From Alteribacillus persepolensis (lineage in GTDB: Bacteria; Bacillota; Bacilli; Bacillales; Marinococcaceae): a stretch of DNA of 64,000 nucleotides. Below are positions 7,551-16,078 of the stretch, one piece after another. The stretch is from the NCBI RefSeq assembly GCF_900099605.1, contig NZ_FNDK01000007.1:1-64000 (forward strand). The letters are read 5' to 3'. Below the pieces are notes generated by a model that searched no databases, was not told the DNA's origin, and worked only from the letters and a program-made list of their open reading frames with translations. Both the position numbers and the translations under genes were made by a program. Each line of letters begins with the position of its first letter. Position 1 is the first letter of the stretch.

Positions 7551-9419
7551 CTAATCTAATGCAGGAACAATATCTTTCCACAAGCGGATATGCGGCTGTG
7601 ATGCTTGGATACGTGTCATTGGTGAAGAGTCATCATGACCTACCCACACTCCCATGGTATATCGATCTGTGAAACCGACAAACCATAAATCACGAACGTT
7701 ATTTGTCGTACCAGTTTTTCCGCCAATACGCTTACCCTCTGTACGTACGCCTTGTCCAGTGCCGCGTTCAACAACACGATACAGCATGGATCTCAGTTTA
7801 TCATTTGTTTCTTTGTTCCACACAAGTTCAGCAAGAGCTGGCTGTTCGTATAGCACATGTCCACTTTCATCTTTAACTTGCTGGATACCTGTTGGCGCAA
7901 TATATTGTCCACCTTGTGAAAACACAGTATAGGCTTTTGTGAGCTCCATAGGCGTTACTCCATGTGTTAAACCGCCTAATGCAGCAGAGTAGTGGTAGTC
8001 ATCTGTCCCAATTTGTGAGAAATTGAATGGTTTTAAGTAGGAAAACGCTGTTTGAATACCTGTTTCTTCTAATAAGCGGACACTAGCCGTATTGTATGAA
8101 TAAGCCAAAGCATTTTCTAAAGTGGTTCGGCCTACATAATGTCCTCCTGCATTAGCAGGGCAGTAGCCATTTTTACAAAAGCGGTCTGTTTGAACGGTCG
8201 AATAGATGCTGGCGTTTTTTTGATCGATAAATGGACCGTACACAAGCAGCGGTTTGAACGTCGATCCTGGTTGACGGTAGGCTTGGAAGCCGCGGTGAAA
8301 ATCATATTTTTGATAATTCTTTCCTGCTGTTACGGCAATGATGTCATGTTGGATGTGATCAATAATGACAACTGCACCTTCTATCTGCCACTGATGCAAG
8401 TAAGTATGTGCTGTCGTTACAGCTTTTTTTTGAATGGCAGGGTCTAATGATGTTTCGATATGTACACCAGATTGCAGGACTTCACGTACGCGTTCGTTTA
8501 ATTGATTATGCAGCTTTTCTGTTTTCTTTTTATTGTTACGGACGTTGTTAAAGCGCTCGATATATCCATCTTCCCTTGCAATAAGCTGTTTTAGTTCATG
8601 TTCAATATACGTTGTATAGGCAGGATAAGCATCTGATTGTTTGGTGTACTTGATGGTAATGTCTTCATTCAAAGCTGCTTGTTTTTCAGTTTCGCTAATC
8701 ACTCCGCTATGTTTCATTTTTTCTAATACCCATTCCTGTCTGGCATGAGTTTGGTCTTTGTTTGTTAATGGATCATAGTGACTGGGATTTGCTGGAATAG
8801 CGGCTAAAAAGGCTGTTTCTGCCAGAGAGAGTTCATGACTGGACTTGCCAAAATATACTTGACTAGCTGTTTCAAATCCATAAAGCCCATGTTGAAAATA
8901 CATCGTGTTAATGTAAAGTTCCAGTATTTTTTCTTTGCTGTATTCTTTTTCAAGCACATAGGCATACAGGACTTCTTTTAATTTGCGATGATAGGTCTGT
9001 TCATGAGATAAAAACACATTGCGGGCGACTTGCTGTGTAATCGTGCTGCCTCCTTCTTCAATGGTTTGTGCTTTCGCATTGACTAAAAACGCGCGAATAA
9101 CAGCAGATCCGTCTATCCCTTCGTGTACAAAAAAGTCCTGGTCTTCCGTTGCAATAAATGCTTCGGTTACAAGGTTTGGTATGTCTTCAAAGGGAAGGTA
9201 ATGACGGTTCATATCTTTGTTGATTACTGCAATCACATCACCATGTGTGTCATAAATATAACTATTTTTTGAAATAGGCATGTGTTGTATATTGGTACGC
9301 TCGGTTAAAAATTCTTCTATTGATTTGGCGTGTTGTTCTTCTTTAAGAAAATAACTGAAAAATATCATGAAGCAGCTCATAAAAATCAGCGTGCAGGCGA
9401 AGCCAGCCAATACTTTCAC
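7551..9419 (-). CDS. Class A penicillin-binding protein
   Basis: A bifunctional peptidoglycan glycosyltransferase/transpeptidase, 622 residues, anchored by an N-terminal helix (about 4-24). The GT51 domain shows ATEDQDFFVHEGID with Glu92, and GGSTITQQ near 123-130. The transpeptidase domain shows the three classic motifs in order: Ser386-T-F-Lys389, SYN at 441-443 and KTGTT near 578. It starts with GTG, preceded by AGGGAGGGGAG. The length is like PbpD, but the region also matches PbpF/PbpG-type enzymes used in sporulation, so no symbol is given. It is divergent from prkA and monocistronic. Confidence 0.92.
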   Translation of the reverse strand: MKVLAGFACTLIFMSCFMIFFSYFLKEEQHAKSIEEFLTERTNIQHMPISKNSYIYDTHGDVIAVINKDMNRHYLPFEDIPNLVTEAFIATEDQDFFVHEGIDGSAVIRAFLVNAKAQTIEEGGSTITQQVARNVFLSHEQTYHRKLKEVLYAYVLEKEYSKEKILELYINTMYFQHGLYGFETASQVYFGKSSHELSLAETAFLAAIPANPSHYDPLTNKDQTHARQEWVLEKMKHSGVISETEKQAALNEDITIKYTKQSDAYPAYTTYIEHELKQLIAREDGYIERFNNVRNNKKKTEKLHNQLNERVREVLQSGVHIETSLDPAIQKKAVTTAHTYLHQWQIEGAVVIIDHIQHDIIAVTAGKNYQKYDFHRGFQAYRQPGSTFKPLLVYGPFIDQKNASIYSTVQTDRFCKNGYCPANAGGHYVGRTTLENALAYSYNTASVRLLEETGIQTAFSYLKPFNFSQIGTDDYHYSAALGGLTHGVTPMELTKAYTVFSQGGQYIAPTGIQQVKDESGHVLYEQPALAELVWNKETNDKLRSMLYRVVERGTGQGVRTEGKRIGGKTGTTNNVRDLWFVGFTDRYTMGVWVGHDDSSPMTRIQASQPHIRLWKDIVPALD

Positions 9420-9550
9420 TTTATACTCCCCTCCCTTTTGTTATTTTTATATCTCAACTTTAATATCGGCAAAAGAGCACGGTTATGTTCTCTTAATTTC
9501 TGCATAGACATGTAGTAATCCACAAGACATTTAGGAAGCAGCCCAATCTG

Positions 9551-9585
9551 CTTTCTTCGCATTTAAAACTGTTTTACGAAGAAAG
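9551..9585 (+). promoter_or_regulatory. Inverted repeat overlapping the prkA ribosome-site region
   Basis: CTTTCTTCG (9551-9559) and CGAAGAAAG (9577-9585) pair perfectly. The right arm runs into the GGGAGG ribosome site of prkA, so a hairpin in the mRNA could limit translation. Confidence 0.45.
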
Positions 9586-9598
9586 GGAGGCTCTTATA

Positions 9599-11494
9599 TT
9601 GAATATTATTGATAAAATCCGTCAATCACGGGAAGAGGAAGAACAGTTAAAGTGGCGTGGAACGTTTAGAGAATACCTAGAACTGGTCAAAGAAAACCCT
9701 CATATTGCCCAAACGGCCCATTCACGCGTATACAATATGATTAAAGATGCAGGCGTTACGGAAAGAGACAATAAAAAAATGTACGAGTTTTTTGGAAAAG
9801 AGATTTATGGTTTAGAAGACTCATTAGAGAAATTAGTAGAAGAGTATTTTCATTCGGCTGCCAGAAGGCTTGATGTCCGCAAAAGAATTCTGTTGTTAAT
9901 GGGGCCGGTAAGCGGTGGTAAATCAACAATTGTAACATTGTTGAAACGCGGATTGGAACAATACACAAGAACGGATGCAGGAGCGGTGTATGCCATTGAA
10001 GGCTGTCCGATGCATGAAGATCCGCTGCATCTCGTCCCAGTTCATTTACGTGATGAATTTTATGAAGAATATGGCATCCGGGTAGAGGGGCATTTGTCTC
10101 CGTTAAACATGATGCGGCTTGAAAAAGAGTATAACGGCAACATTGAGGATGTAATGGTAGAACGAATTTTCTTCTCCGAAGACCGGCGGGTTGGAATCGG
10201 AACGTTCAGTCCATCGGATCCGAAGTCACAAGATATCGCAGACTTAACTGGAAGTATCGACTTTTCTACAATCGCGGAGTACGGTTCAGAATCAGATCCG
10301 CGTGCGTACCGTTTTGATGGTGAGTTAAACAAAGCTAATCGGGGCATGATGGAATTTCAAGAAATGTTAAAGTGTGATGAGAAATTCTTATGGCATTTAT
10401 TATCTCTGACACAAGAAGGTAATTTTAAAGCAGGTCGCTTTGCCTTAATTAGTGCGGATGAATTGATTGTTGCACACACCAATGAAGCGGAGTATAAATC
10501 ATTTATTGCCAATAAAAAGAACGAAGCATTGCACTCTCGAATTATTGTCATGAATGTTCCGTACAACTTAAGCGTTACAAATGAAGAAAGAATTTATGAA
10601 AAAATGATTCGGGAAAGTGACATGTCTCATGTCCACATTGCTCCACATGCCTTGCGGACAGCTGCTATTTTTTCAGTATTAACGAGATTAAAAGAACCGA
10701 AAAAGCAAAATGTTGACTTAGTGAAGAAGATGCGTTTGTATGACGGCGAAGAATTAGAAGGTTTTAAAGAGCAGGATATAGCCGAGTTAAAAAACGAATA
10801 TCAGGATGAAGGAATGGATGGCATCGACCCACGTTATGTCATTAACCGAATTTCTTCTGCAATTATTCGAAAAGATGTGCCTTCTATTAATGCTCTTGAC
10901 GTATTGCGTTCGTTAAAAGAAGGATTGGATCAGCACGCTTCGATTTCAAAGGAAGATAAAGAAAGATATTTGGATTTCATTTCAGTGGCAAGAAAGGAAT
11001 ATGATGAAGCGGCGAAAAAAGAAGTACAAAAAGCATTTGTTTATTCTTATGAAGAATCAGCTAAGACGTTAATGGATAACTATTTAGATAACGTGGAAGC
11101 TTATTGTAATAAAAATAAATTAACTGATCCATTAACTGGTGAAGAAATGAGTCCAGATGAGAAGTTAATGCGTTCGATTGAAGAACAAATTGGAATCTCT
11201 GAAAATGCGAAGAGGGCATTTCGTGAAGAAATTCTTATCCGTATCTCTGCCTACGCCAGAAAAGGCAAGCGCTTTGATTATAATTCCCACGAGCGGTTAA
11301 GAGAGGCTATTCAAAAGAAACTGTTTGCTGATTTAAAAGACGTCGTAAAAATTACAACATCAACGAAAACTCCAGATGAGTCCCAGTTAAAGAAAATTAA
11401 CGAAGTTATCGCACGGCTTATTGATGAACATGGCTATAACTCTGTATCTGCTAACGAACTGCTGCGCTATGTCGGCAGTCTCTTGAATCGCTAA
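9599..11494 (+). CDS. prkA: Serine protein kinase PrkA
   Basis: A 631-residue protein of the PrkA/YeaG family. An AAA+ domain with Walker A GPVSGGKST (102-110) is followed by a C-terminal kinase-like region. In Bacillus it is a sporulation-associated protein; in Enterobacteria its counterpart YeaG acts with YeaH in stationary phase. The start is TTG at 9599 with GGGAGG eight bases upstream. Its partner yhbH lies 1 kb downstream, separated by a signal peptidase gene, and spoVR is 20 kb away. It has its own terminator. Confidence 0.95.
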   Translation: MNIIDKIRQSREEEEQLKWRGTFREYLELVKENPHIAQTAHSRVYNMIKDAGVTERDNKKMYEFFGKEIYGLEDSLEKLVEEYFHSAARRLDVRKRILLLMGPVSGGKSTIVTLLKRGLEQYTRTDAGAVYAIEGCPMHEDPLHLVPVHLRDEFYEEYGIRVEGHLSPLNMMRLEKEYNGNIEDVMVERIFFSEDRRVGIGTFSPSDPKSQDIADLTGSIDFSTIAEYGSESDPRAYRFDGELNKANRGMMEFQEMLKCDEKFLWHLLSLTQEGNFKAGRFALISADELIVAHTNEAEYKSFIANKKNEALHSRIIVMNVPYNLSVTNEERIYEKMIRESDMSHVHIAPHALRTAAIFSVLTRLKEPKKQNVDLVKKMRLYDGEELEGFKEQDIAELKNEYQDEGMDGIDPRYVINRISSAIIRKDVPSINALDVLRSLKEGLDQHASISKEDKERYLDFISVARKEYDEAAKKEVQKAFVYSYEESAKTLMDNYLDNVEAYCNKNKLTDPLTGEEMSPDEKLMRSIEEQIGISENAKRAFREEILIRISAYARKGKRFDYNSHERLREAIQKKLFADLKDVVKITTSTKTPDESQLKKINEVIARLIDEHGYNSVSANELLRYVGSLLNR

Positions 11495-11524
11495 ATGAAA
11501 TAAGGAAGCAGCATAGAAAAACGG

Positions 11525-11570
11525 AAAAGGACCAACCGTGATCTCTTCTGGCACGGTTGGTCCTTTTGTT
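11525..11570 (+). terminator. Terminator of prkA
   Basis: AAAAGGACCAACCGTG / CACGGTTGGTCCTTTT is a perfect 16-bp stem with an 11-base loop and a T-rich 3' arm. Confidence 0.92.
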
Positions 11571-11832
11571 GTGAATAAAAAAGAAGGGGGCATTGCCGTC
11601 CACCTTGTTGTCAAGGCTCTGTATTTTTCTAATTGGGAGGCTGCGGCAGTGGGGTGTGCTGGTGGTGGAAAACAAGAGGAAGTAACTTCTGAACCCGACT
11701 TGTGCCAAGCTTCATCCTGATCTCTGTTTTAAGCATGTCCATAGAGCTAAGAGGGATGTGTCAGAATAAGCAAACAATTGTCGTTTATTTATATCAGTGA
11801 TACATTATAATAGAGTGAATGGAGGAGAGATA
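11571..11832. other. Gene-free interval before the signal peptidase
   Basis: It holds a GC-rich stretch (about 11590-11720) with the look of the other intergenic repeats but no clear match by eye. A possible -10 (TATAAT, about 11806-11811) lies 22 bases before the signal peptidase start. Confidence 0.4.
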
Positions 11833-12387
11833 ATGAACCACTTAGCACGGGAAATTTGGGATTGGATTAAGACATTTGCTGTTGTTTTGCTTATCGTCTT
11901 TATTGTTCGAACATTCTTTTTTGCTAACTATATGGTCCATGGAGAGTCCATGATGCCTACAATAGAAAATGGCGAGCGATTAATTATTAATAAAATCGGC
12001 TATGAATTTTCAGAACCAGACCGTTTTGACCTTGTTGTATTTCATGCAAATGAAGAAAGCGATTATATTAAACGGGTAATTGGTCTTCCAGGAGATCGTA
12101 TTGAATATCGGGATGATACTCTTTATATTAATGGAGAACCATACGAAGAAAAATACTTAACACCGATGAAAAATCAAATGAGAACTGGGCAGGATTTTAC
12201 GAATGATTTTACGCTAGAAGAAATAACGGGAAAGCAGCAAGTGCCGGAAGGGAAAGTGTTTGTCTTAGGAGATAATAGACAAAACAGCATGGACAGCCGC
12301 CAGTTAGGTTTTATTGATATGGATGAAATTGTGGGGAAAGCCAATATTCGTTACTGGCCATTAAATGAATTTACAATTATGCGATAA
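11833..12387 (+). CDS. Type I signal peptidase (SipT/SipS-like)
   Basis: A membrane protease of 184 residues that removes signal peptides from secreted proteins. One N-terminal transmembrane segment (about 12-29) is followed by the catalytic domain outside the membrane. Ser39 in HGESMMPT and Lys80 in YIKRVIGLPGD form the dyad, and GDNRQNSMDSR is the conserved late box. GGAGGAGA lies seven bases before the ATG at 11833; the longer in-frame start is rejected. It is inserted between prkA and yhbH, where B. subtilis has none. It fits the secretion theme of PrsA, CssRS and EcsA later in the window. Confidence 0.93.
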   Translation: MNHLAREIWDWIKTFAVVLLIVFIVRTFFFANYMVHGESMMPTIENGERLIINKIGYEFSEPDRFDLVVFHANEESDYIKRVIGLPGDRIEYRDDTLYINGEPYEEKYLTPMKNQMRTGQDFTNDFTLEEITGKQQVPEGKVFVLGDNRQNSMDSRQLGFIDMDEIVGKANIRYWPLNEFTIMR

Positions 12388-12395
12388 GAAACGGG

Positions 12396-12426
12396 CCTTT
12401 GTGGTTATTCCACAAAGGTTTTTTCC
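12396..12426 (+). terminator. Terminator of the signal peptidase gene
   Basis: CCTTTGTGG / CCACAAAGG with loop TTATT and a run of T. Confidence 0.88.
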
Positions 12427-12543
12427 ATATAATAAAAGCAGAAAGGTTGTTCTTTAGTCAGAATTTTTTGCAACTATGAAGTTTTCACCGCATAGGATAA
12501 CAATAATCCACTTTAAATGGGTAGCAATGAAAGGGGGCCCATG

Positions 12544-13710
12544 ATGTCAGGAAACAGTAAGCATAATTTCATAGTGTCTCGAGAGAACTGGTCCCTTCAT
12601 CGTAAAGGTTATCAAGATCAAAGACGTCATCAGGAAAAGGTGCAGGAGGCTGTAAAACAAAACCTTCCAGACCTTATTTCAGAAGAGAATATTATCATGT
12701 CCAATGGAAAAGATGTCATTCGTATACCGATTCGCTCTGTGGAAGAATATAAGATTCGGTATAATTCGGAAAATAACAAATATGCTGGTCAAGGCGATGG
12801 GGACAGTCAGGAAGGAGATGTTATCGCAAGAGAGCCTGGAGGCAAAGAACAAAAAGGAGCTACCGGGAAAAAAGCTGGTGATAAAGCGGGAGAAGACTAT
12901 TATGAAGCGGAAGTTTCTATTTTAGAATTAGAAGAACTATTGTTTAAAGAAATGGAGCTGCCAAATCTGCAGCAAAAAGAAAAAGATGATATTGTCGTAG
13001 AGGATATTGAATTTAATGATATACGTAAACAAGGTTTAATGGGGAATATTGATAAGCGACGCACCATTTTATCGGCATTTAAACGAAATGCACTCAAAGG
13101 AAGTCCGGCAATTAATCCTATCTATAATGAAGATTTGCGATTTAAAACGTGGAATGAAAAAATAAAACCTGAATCAAAAGCTGTTGTACTTGCAATGATG
13201 GATACTTCGGGGTCAATGGGACGCTGGGAAAAATTTATGGCACGTAGTTTTTTCTTCTGGATGGTCCGTTTTCTTCGGACAAAATACGAAACCGTAGATA
13301 TTGAATTTATCGCACACCATACAGAGGCCAAAGTGGTGAACGAAGAAGATTTCTTTTCAAAGGGAGAAAGCGGGGGTACTATTTGTTCCTCTGCTTATGA
13401 GAAAGCGTTGGAAACGATTGATAAACATTACTCGCCAGTCCGTTATAATATTTATCCTTTTCATTTTTCTGATGGTGATAATTTAACATCTGATAACCAC
13501 AAATGTCTGAAATTAATGAATGAATTGATGGATTGCTCAAGCATGGTTGGCTATGCTGAAGTGAATCAATATCAACGTCATTCTACGTTAATGCAGGCAT
13601 ATAGAAAAATTAATGATGAAAGGTTCCGCCACTATATCTTAAAGCAAAAAGGCGATGTTTTTCATGCACTGAAATGGTTCTTCTCAAACAAAGAACAAGA
13701 GGTAGTATGA
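12544..13710 (+). CDS. yhbH: Sporulation protein YhbH (DUF444)
   Basis: A 389-residue protein of the YhbH/YeaH family. The C-terminal half is a von Willebrand A-like domain with the metal site DTSGSMG near 221-227. The N-terminal part is highly charged and contains the family stretches [20 protein letters not shown] and [15 protein letters not shown]. Loss of yhbH impairs sporulation in B. subtilis; the enterobacterial counterpart is co-transcribed with the PrkA homologue. AAAGGGGG suits ATG 12544 (or 12541) better than the upstream ATG at 12517. No terminator is obvious before the next gene. Confidence 0.93.
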   Translation: MSGNSKHNFIVSRENWSLHRKGYQDQRRHQEKVQEAVKQNLPDLISEENIIMSNGKDVIRIPIRSVEEYKIRYNSENNKYAGQGDGDSQEGDVIAREPGGKEQKGATGKKAGDKAGEDYYEAEVSILELEELLFKEMELPNLQQKEKDDIVVEDIEFNDIRKQGLMGNIDKRRTILSAFKRNALKGSPAINPIYNEDLRFKTWNEKIKPESKAVVLAMMDTSGSMGRWEKFMARSFFFWMVRFLRTKYETVDIEFIAHHTEAKVVNEEDFFSKGESGGTICSSAYEKALETIDKHYSPVRYNIYPFHFSDGDNLTSDNHKCLKLMNELMDCSSMVGYAEVNQYQRHSTLMQAYRKINDERFRHYILKQKGDVFHALKWFFSNKEQEVV

Positions 13711-13789
13711 TGGACATGATTGAAACGTAAAGTGCTTCTCTTTCGTCTATGATAACGTCAACCATAAAGCAAAGCGAGGCGCATTGATA

Positions 13790-14107
13790 ATGCTGATTGT
13801 GACGACAGAGACAGTAGCTGGAATGGAAGTAAAAGAGGCTCTTGGTGTAGTAAAAGGGAATACGGTTAGAGCAAAACACCTGGGAAAAGATATCGCAGGC
13901 GGCCTGCGCGGCCTTGTTGGCGGGAAGATGAAAGAATATGAGGAAATGTTTTTAGAAGCAAGAGAATATGCCGAAAAAGAGATGAGTGAAGCAGCTGAAA
14001 AATTAGGAGCTGATGCTGTGGTCGGCGTGCGTTACACTTCATCTTCTATTATGAATGGGACATCTGAGGTGATGGTTTACGGAACAGCAGTAACCTTGCA
14101 GAAATAA
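13790..14107 (+). CDS. YbjQ family protein (UPF0145)
   Basis: A 105-residue protein of the YbjQ/UPF0145 family, which forms small oligomers of unknown role. Family stretches are TVAGMEVKEALGVVKGNTVRA near the start and AEKLGADAVVGVRY near 65-78. A TTG at 13784 is also in frame, but ATG 13790 has better spacing to GCGAGGCG. It follows yhbH by 80 bases and ends at a strong terminator, so yhbH and this gene may share a transcript. Confidence 0.85.
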   Translation: MLIVTTETVAGMEVKEALGVVKGNTVRAKHLGKDIAGGLRGLVGGKMKEYEEMFLEAREYAEKEMSEAAEKLGADAVVGVRYTSSSIMNGTSEVMVYGTAVTLQK

Positions 14108-14129
14108 ATAAGATAATGTTGGGTAAAAG

Positions 14130-14160
14130 AAGGCTTGCGTGCGGTACGCAGGCCTTTTTT
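14130..14160 (+). terminator. Terminator after the YbjQ gene
   Basis: AGGCTTGCGT / ACGCAGGCCT with one slip, then a T run. Confidence 0.8.
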
Positions 14161-14279
14161 GTATTGAAAGAAATGTATAGCATGTATGTATGCAGCCGGA
14201 GTATGTATCGCACTTCTTGCATCTGAAGGGATTTTAAGACCGCCTGGGATCAGATATGTTTTCTATTTTGTGGACAAGC

Positions 14280-14333
14280 GGACATGTATTGACGTGTCCA
14301 TATCGGTCTTGTACAATGACTACCGGTCGTTAG
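14280..14333 (+). promoter_or_regulatory. Sigma-A promoter and candidate TetR operators
   Basis: TTGACG (14289-14294) and TACAAT (14312-14317) are 17 bases apart. An inverted repeat (GGACA ... TGTCC, 14280-14299) overlaps the -35, and a palindromic ACTACCGGTCGT core (within 14318-14333) covers the expected transcript start. Both are placed where an autorepressor would bind. Confidence 0.65.
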
Positions 14334-14365
14334 TTTTGCAAGTGATAAAACAGGCAGGTGATACA

Positions 14366-14947
14366 ATGACGAGTACGAACATAAAAAGGACAGCTCTGTC
14401 ATTGTTTGCAAAACATGGCTACAATGGCACGAGTTTGTCCGACATAGCCAAGCAGGTTGGTATGAAAAAACCGTCGCTGTATAATCATTTTTCTAGTAAA
14501 GCAGACTTGTTTTTAGCTGTGGCTGACGAGGTGTTTGCTGCTTATGTGGATTATATAGAGAAGGCACTGGCACAGGTTAGGGGAACGAGTGTAAAAATGA
14601 AATTAAAACAGGCTCTCCTCTCCACAGCTCAGTTTTTAAGTTCTCATGATGTTGGGATGATGTATATGAGAATGGTAATGTTTCCACCAGCGGAGCTCTG
14701 TCAGGACATTCGGAAGCGTTTTGAATCATTTGAAGGAAAAACAGATGATATGTACATGGCATTGTTTCGCGAAGGCATACAAAATAACGAGATAGCACCA
14801 GGAGATATTAGCGTCTACGTAAAGTCATTTTATGCCTTACTGGATGGGATTTCAACAGAGATGTATATGTATTCATCGGAAAAAATGGATGCCAAAATAG
14901 AAGCAAGTTGGACAGTATTTTGGCAAGGAATTTGTGAAAGAAACTAG
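14366..14947 (+). CDS. TetR/AcrR family transcriptional regulator
   Basis: A repressor of 193 residues. The N-terminal helix-turn-helix is canonical (LSLFAKHGYNGTSLSDIAKQVG, then KPSLYNHFSSKADL, about 11-48), followed by a helical ligand domain. ATG 14366 follows AGGCAGGTGAT with suitable spacing; the longer frame upstream overlaps the promoter and is rejected. The small multidrug export gene follows after eight bases, so the pair is an operon and the regulator probably controls the exporter and itself through the inverted repeats in the promoter. The ligand cannot be told. Confidence 0.9.
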   Translation: MTSTNIKRTALSLFAKHGYNGTSLSDIAKQVGMKKPSLYNHFSSKADLFLAVADEVFAAYVDYIEKALAQVRGTSVKMKLKQALLSTAQFLSSHDVGMMYMRMVMFPPAELCQDIRKRFESFEGKTDDMYMALFREGIQNNEIAPGDISVYVKSFYALLDGISTEMYMYSSEKMDAKIEASWTVFWQGICERN

Positions 14948-14955
14948 GTGAGATC

Positions 14956-15468
14956 ATGCTAGAAATCATAAGTATATATATCAGCATATTTATAATGGCT
15001 GCTACACCTTGGCTGGAACTGTTAATTGTCATCCCGATTGGCATTGGAGCAGGATTGAACCCGCTAATGGTAGGGGCAGTTGCATTTGCAGGCAATGCAC
15101 TGCCGGTTTTTTTATTGATTTATGCGGCCGAACGCATCAAATCGTGGAGATGGATACAGCGCATGAAGCAGTGGTTTAAGAGGAAGCGGTCTTCGCGTCA
15201 TCACAAAGAAACACCGGAAAGACGCGCGAAAAAAGAAGCAAGAAAAGAAAAATTGCTGCACATCTTTGAAAAATATGGAGTAGCCGGTTTAGCATTGGCT
15301 GGTCCAGCTCTTACCGGTATACACTTAGCTACCATCTTTGCAATGGCTGTTCAGGCAAACAAACGCAAAGTTGCTTGGTGGATGAACGCCAGCCTGGCGC
15401 TTTGGACATTTGTGGTGACATTTATTGCATTTTATGGTGTGGAATGGTTCAAAGATTGGTTTAGTTAA
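14956..15468 (+). CDS. Small multidrug export protein family
   Basis: A 170-residue membrane protein of the COG2426/Sm_multidrug_ex family. Hydrophobic helices lie near 5-25, 35-58, 110-132 and 140-163, with a very basic cytoplasmic stretch (about 62-100) between them. The family name comes from export phenotypes; direct transport data are limited. It is the second gene of a TetR-led operon, which supports a role in efflux induced by a small molecule. Confidence 0.8.
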   Translation: MLEIISIYISIFIMAATPWLELLIVIPIGIGAGLNPLMVGAVAFAGNALPVFLLIYAAERIKSWRWIQRMKQWFKRKRSSRHHKETPERRAKKEARKEKLLHIFEKYGVAGLALAGPALTGIHLATIFAMAVQANKRKVAWWMNASLALWTFVVTFIAFYGVEWFKDWFS

Positions 15469-15806
15469 AGAAGCTGGGACACATCTCAAACAGGTTTCTC
15501 CACAGTCGAACAATAAGACAAGAAAGTATATTGTATGTAAGCATCGTCAACGTACGGAGACTCGAACTTTGAACAACACGGAGGCTGCTGAAAAAGTACG
15601 GTAAATACTGGTTTTTGACTAGAAATCAATATTGTCCTTGTTTTCTGGTTTTTTTTATTTGTGACATATCATGTAACGGTTAATAAAGGTTCTATAAACT
15701 TTTTTGAGACTCATCATTATATCCAAGCTTCTGGTTAGATGGCTCCTCAGGCTCGGTTGCCTGCGTGAAGTCCCATCCAGGATGAGAGAATATTATAGAC
15801 GAAAAG

Positions 15807-15849
15807 AAGGGCTGTCAAAAGGGCAGTTTTTATACCCTTTTGATACAGC
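15807..15849. repeat. Repeat family C, copy 1 (stem-loop)
   Basis: The sequence AAGGGCTGTCAAAAGGG then CAGTTTTTATA then CCCTTTTGATACAGC forms a stem-loop. Its reverse complement matches 19854-19895 with a few changes. Confidence 0.7.
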
Positions 15850-15971
15850 TCTCCTCTAGTTTAGGCATAAACAGCATCAGGCGCACAAGATGTAAATGGT
15901 TATATTTGGAAATGGCATAAAAACACGTCTGCACAGACATTGTTGTACATACAAAAGCAGCTTTTCATTCA

Positions 15972-16025
15972 TTTAGTATTAAATAAAATTTGACAGTTTG
16001 CAAAGTTTATATTTATTATACTAAA
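15972..16025 (+). promoter_or_regulatory. Promoter flanked by an inverted repeat, for the adenine-deaminase-like gene
   Basis: TTGACA (15990-15995) and TATTAT (16014-16019) are 18 bases apart. TTTAGTAT (15972-15979) and ATACTAAA (16018-16025) are an exact inverted pair that brackets the promoter. No purine riboswitch core is visible. Confidence 0.55.
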
Positions 16026-16078
16026 TATAACGTTCGTTAAAAAAAGATAATGGAAGGTACGGAAAGGAGAAATGAAGC

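Larger units (their letters stand above)
15469..16078. other. 610-base interval with repeats and a promoter
   Basis: It begins with GCTGGGACA, the same opening as repeat family A, but does not continue as that family. It contains a copy of repeat family C (15807-15849) and the promoter of the adenine-deaminase-like gene. I see no small gene with a ribosome site. Confidence 0.6.

Noticed and set aside
15469-15600. Third copy of repeat family A
   Set aside because: It shares only the opening GCTGGGACACA and diverges at once; the hairpin and the GC-rich end are absent.
16018-16045. Possible PurR box (CGAAC core on the minus strand) or purine riboswitch before the adenine-deaminase-like gene
   Set aside because: Only a five-base core matches, no second box is found at the required distance, and the riboswitch core sequence is absent.
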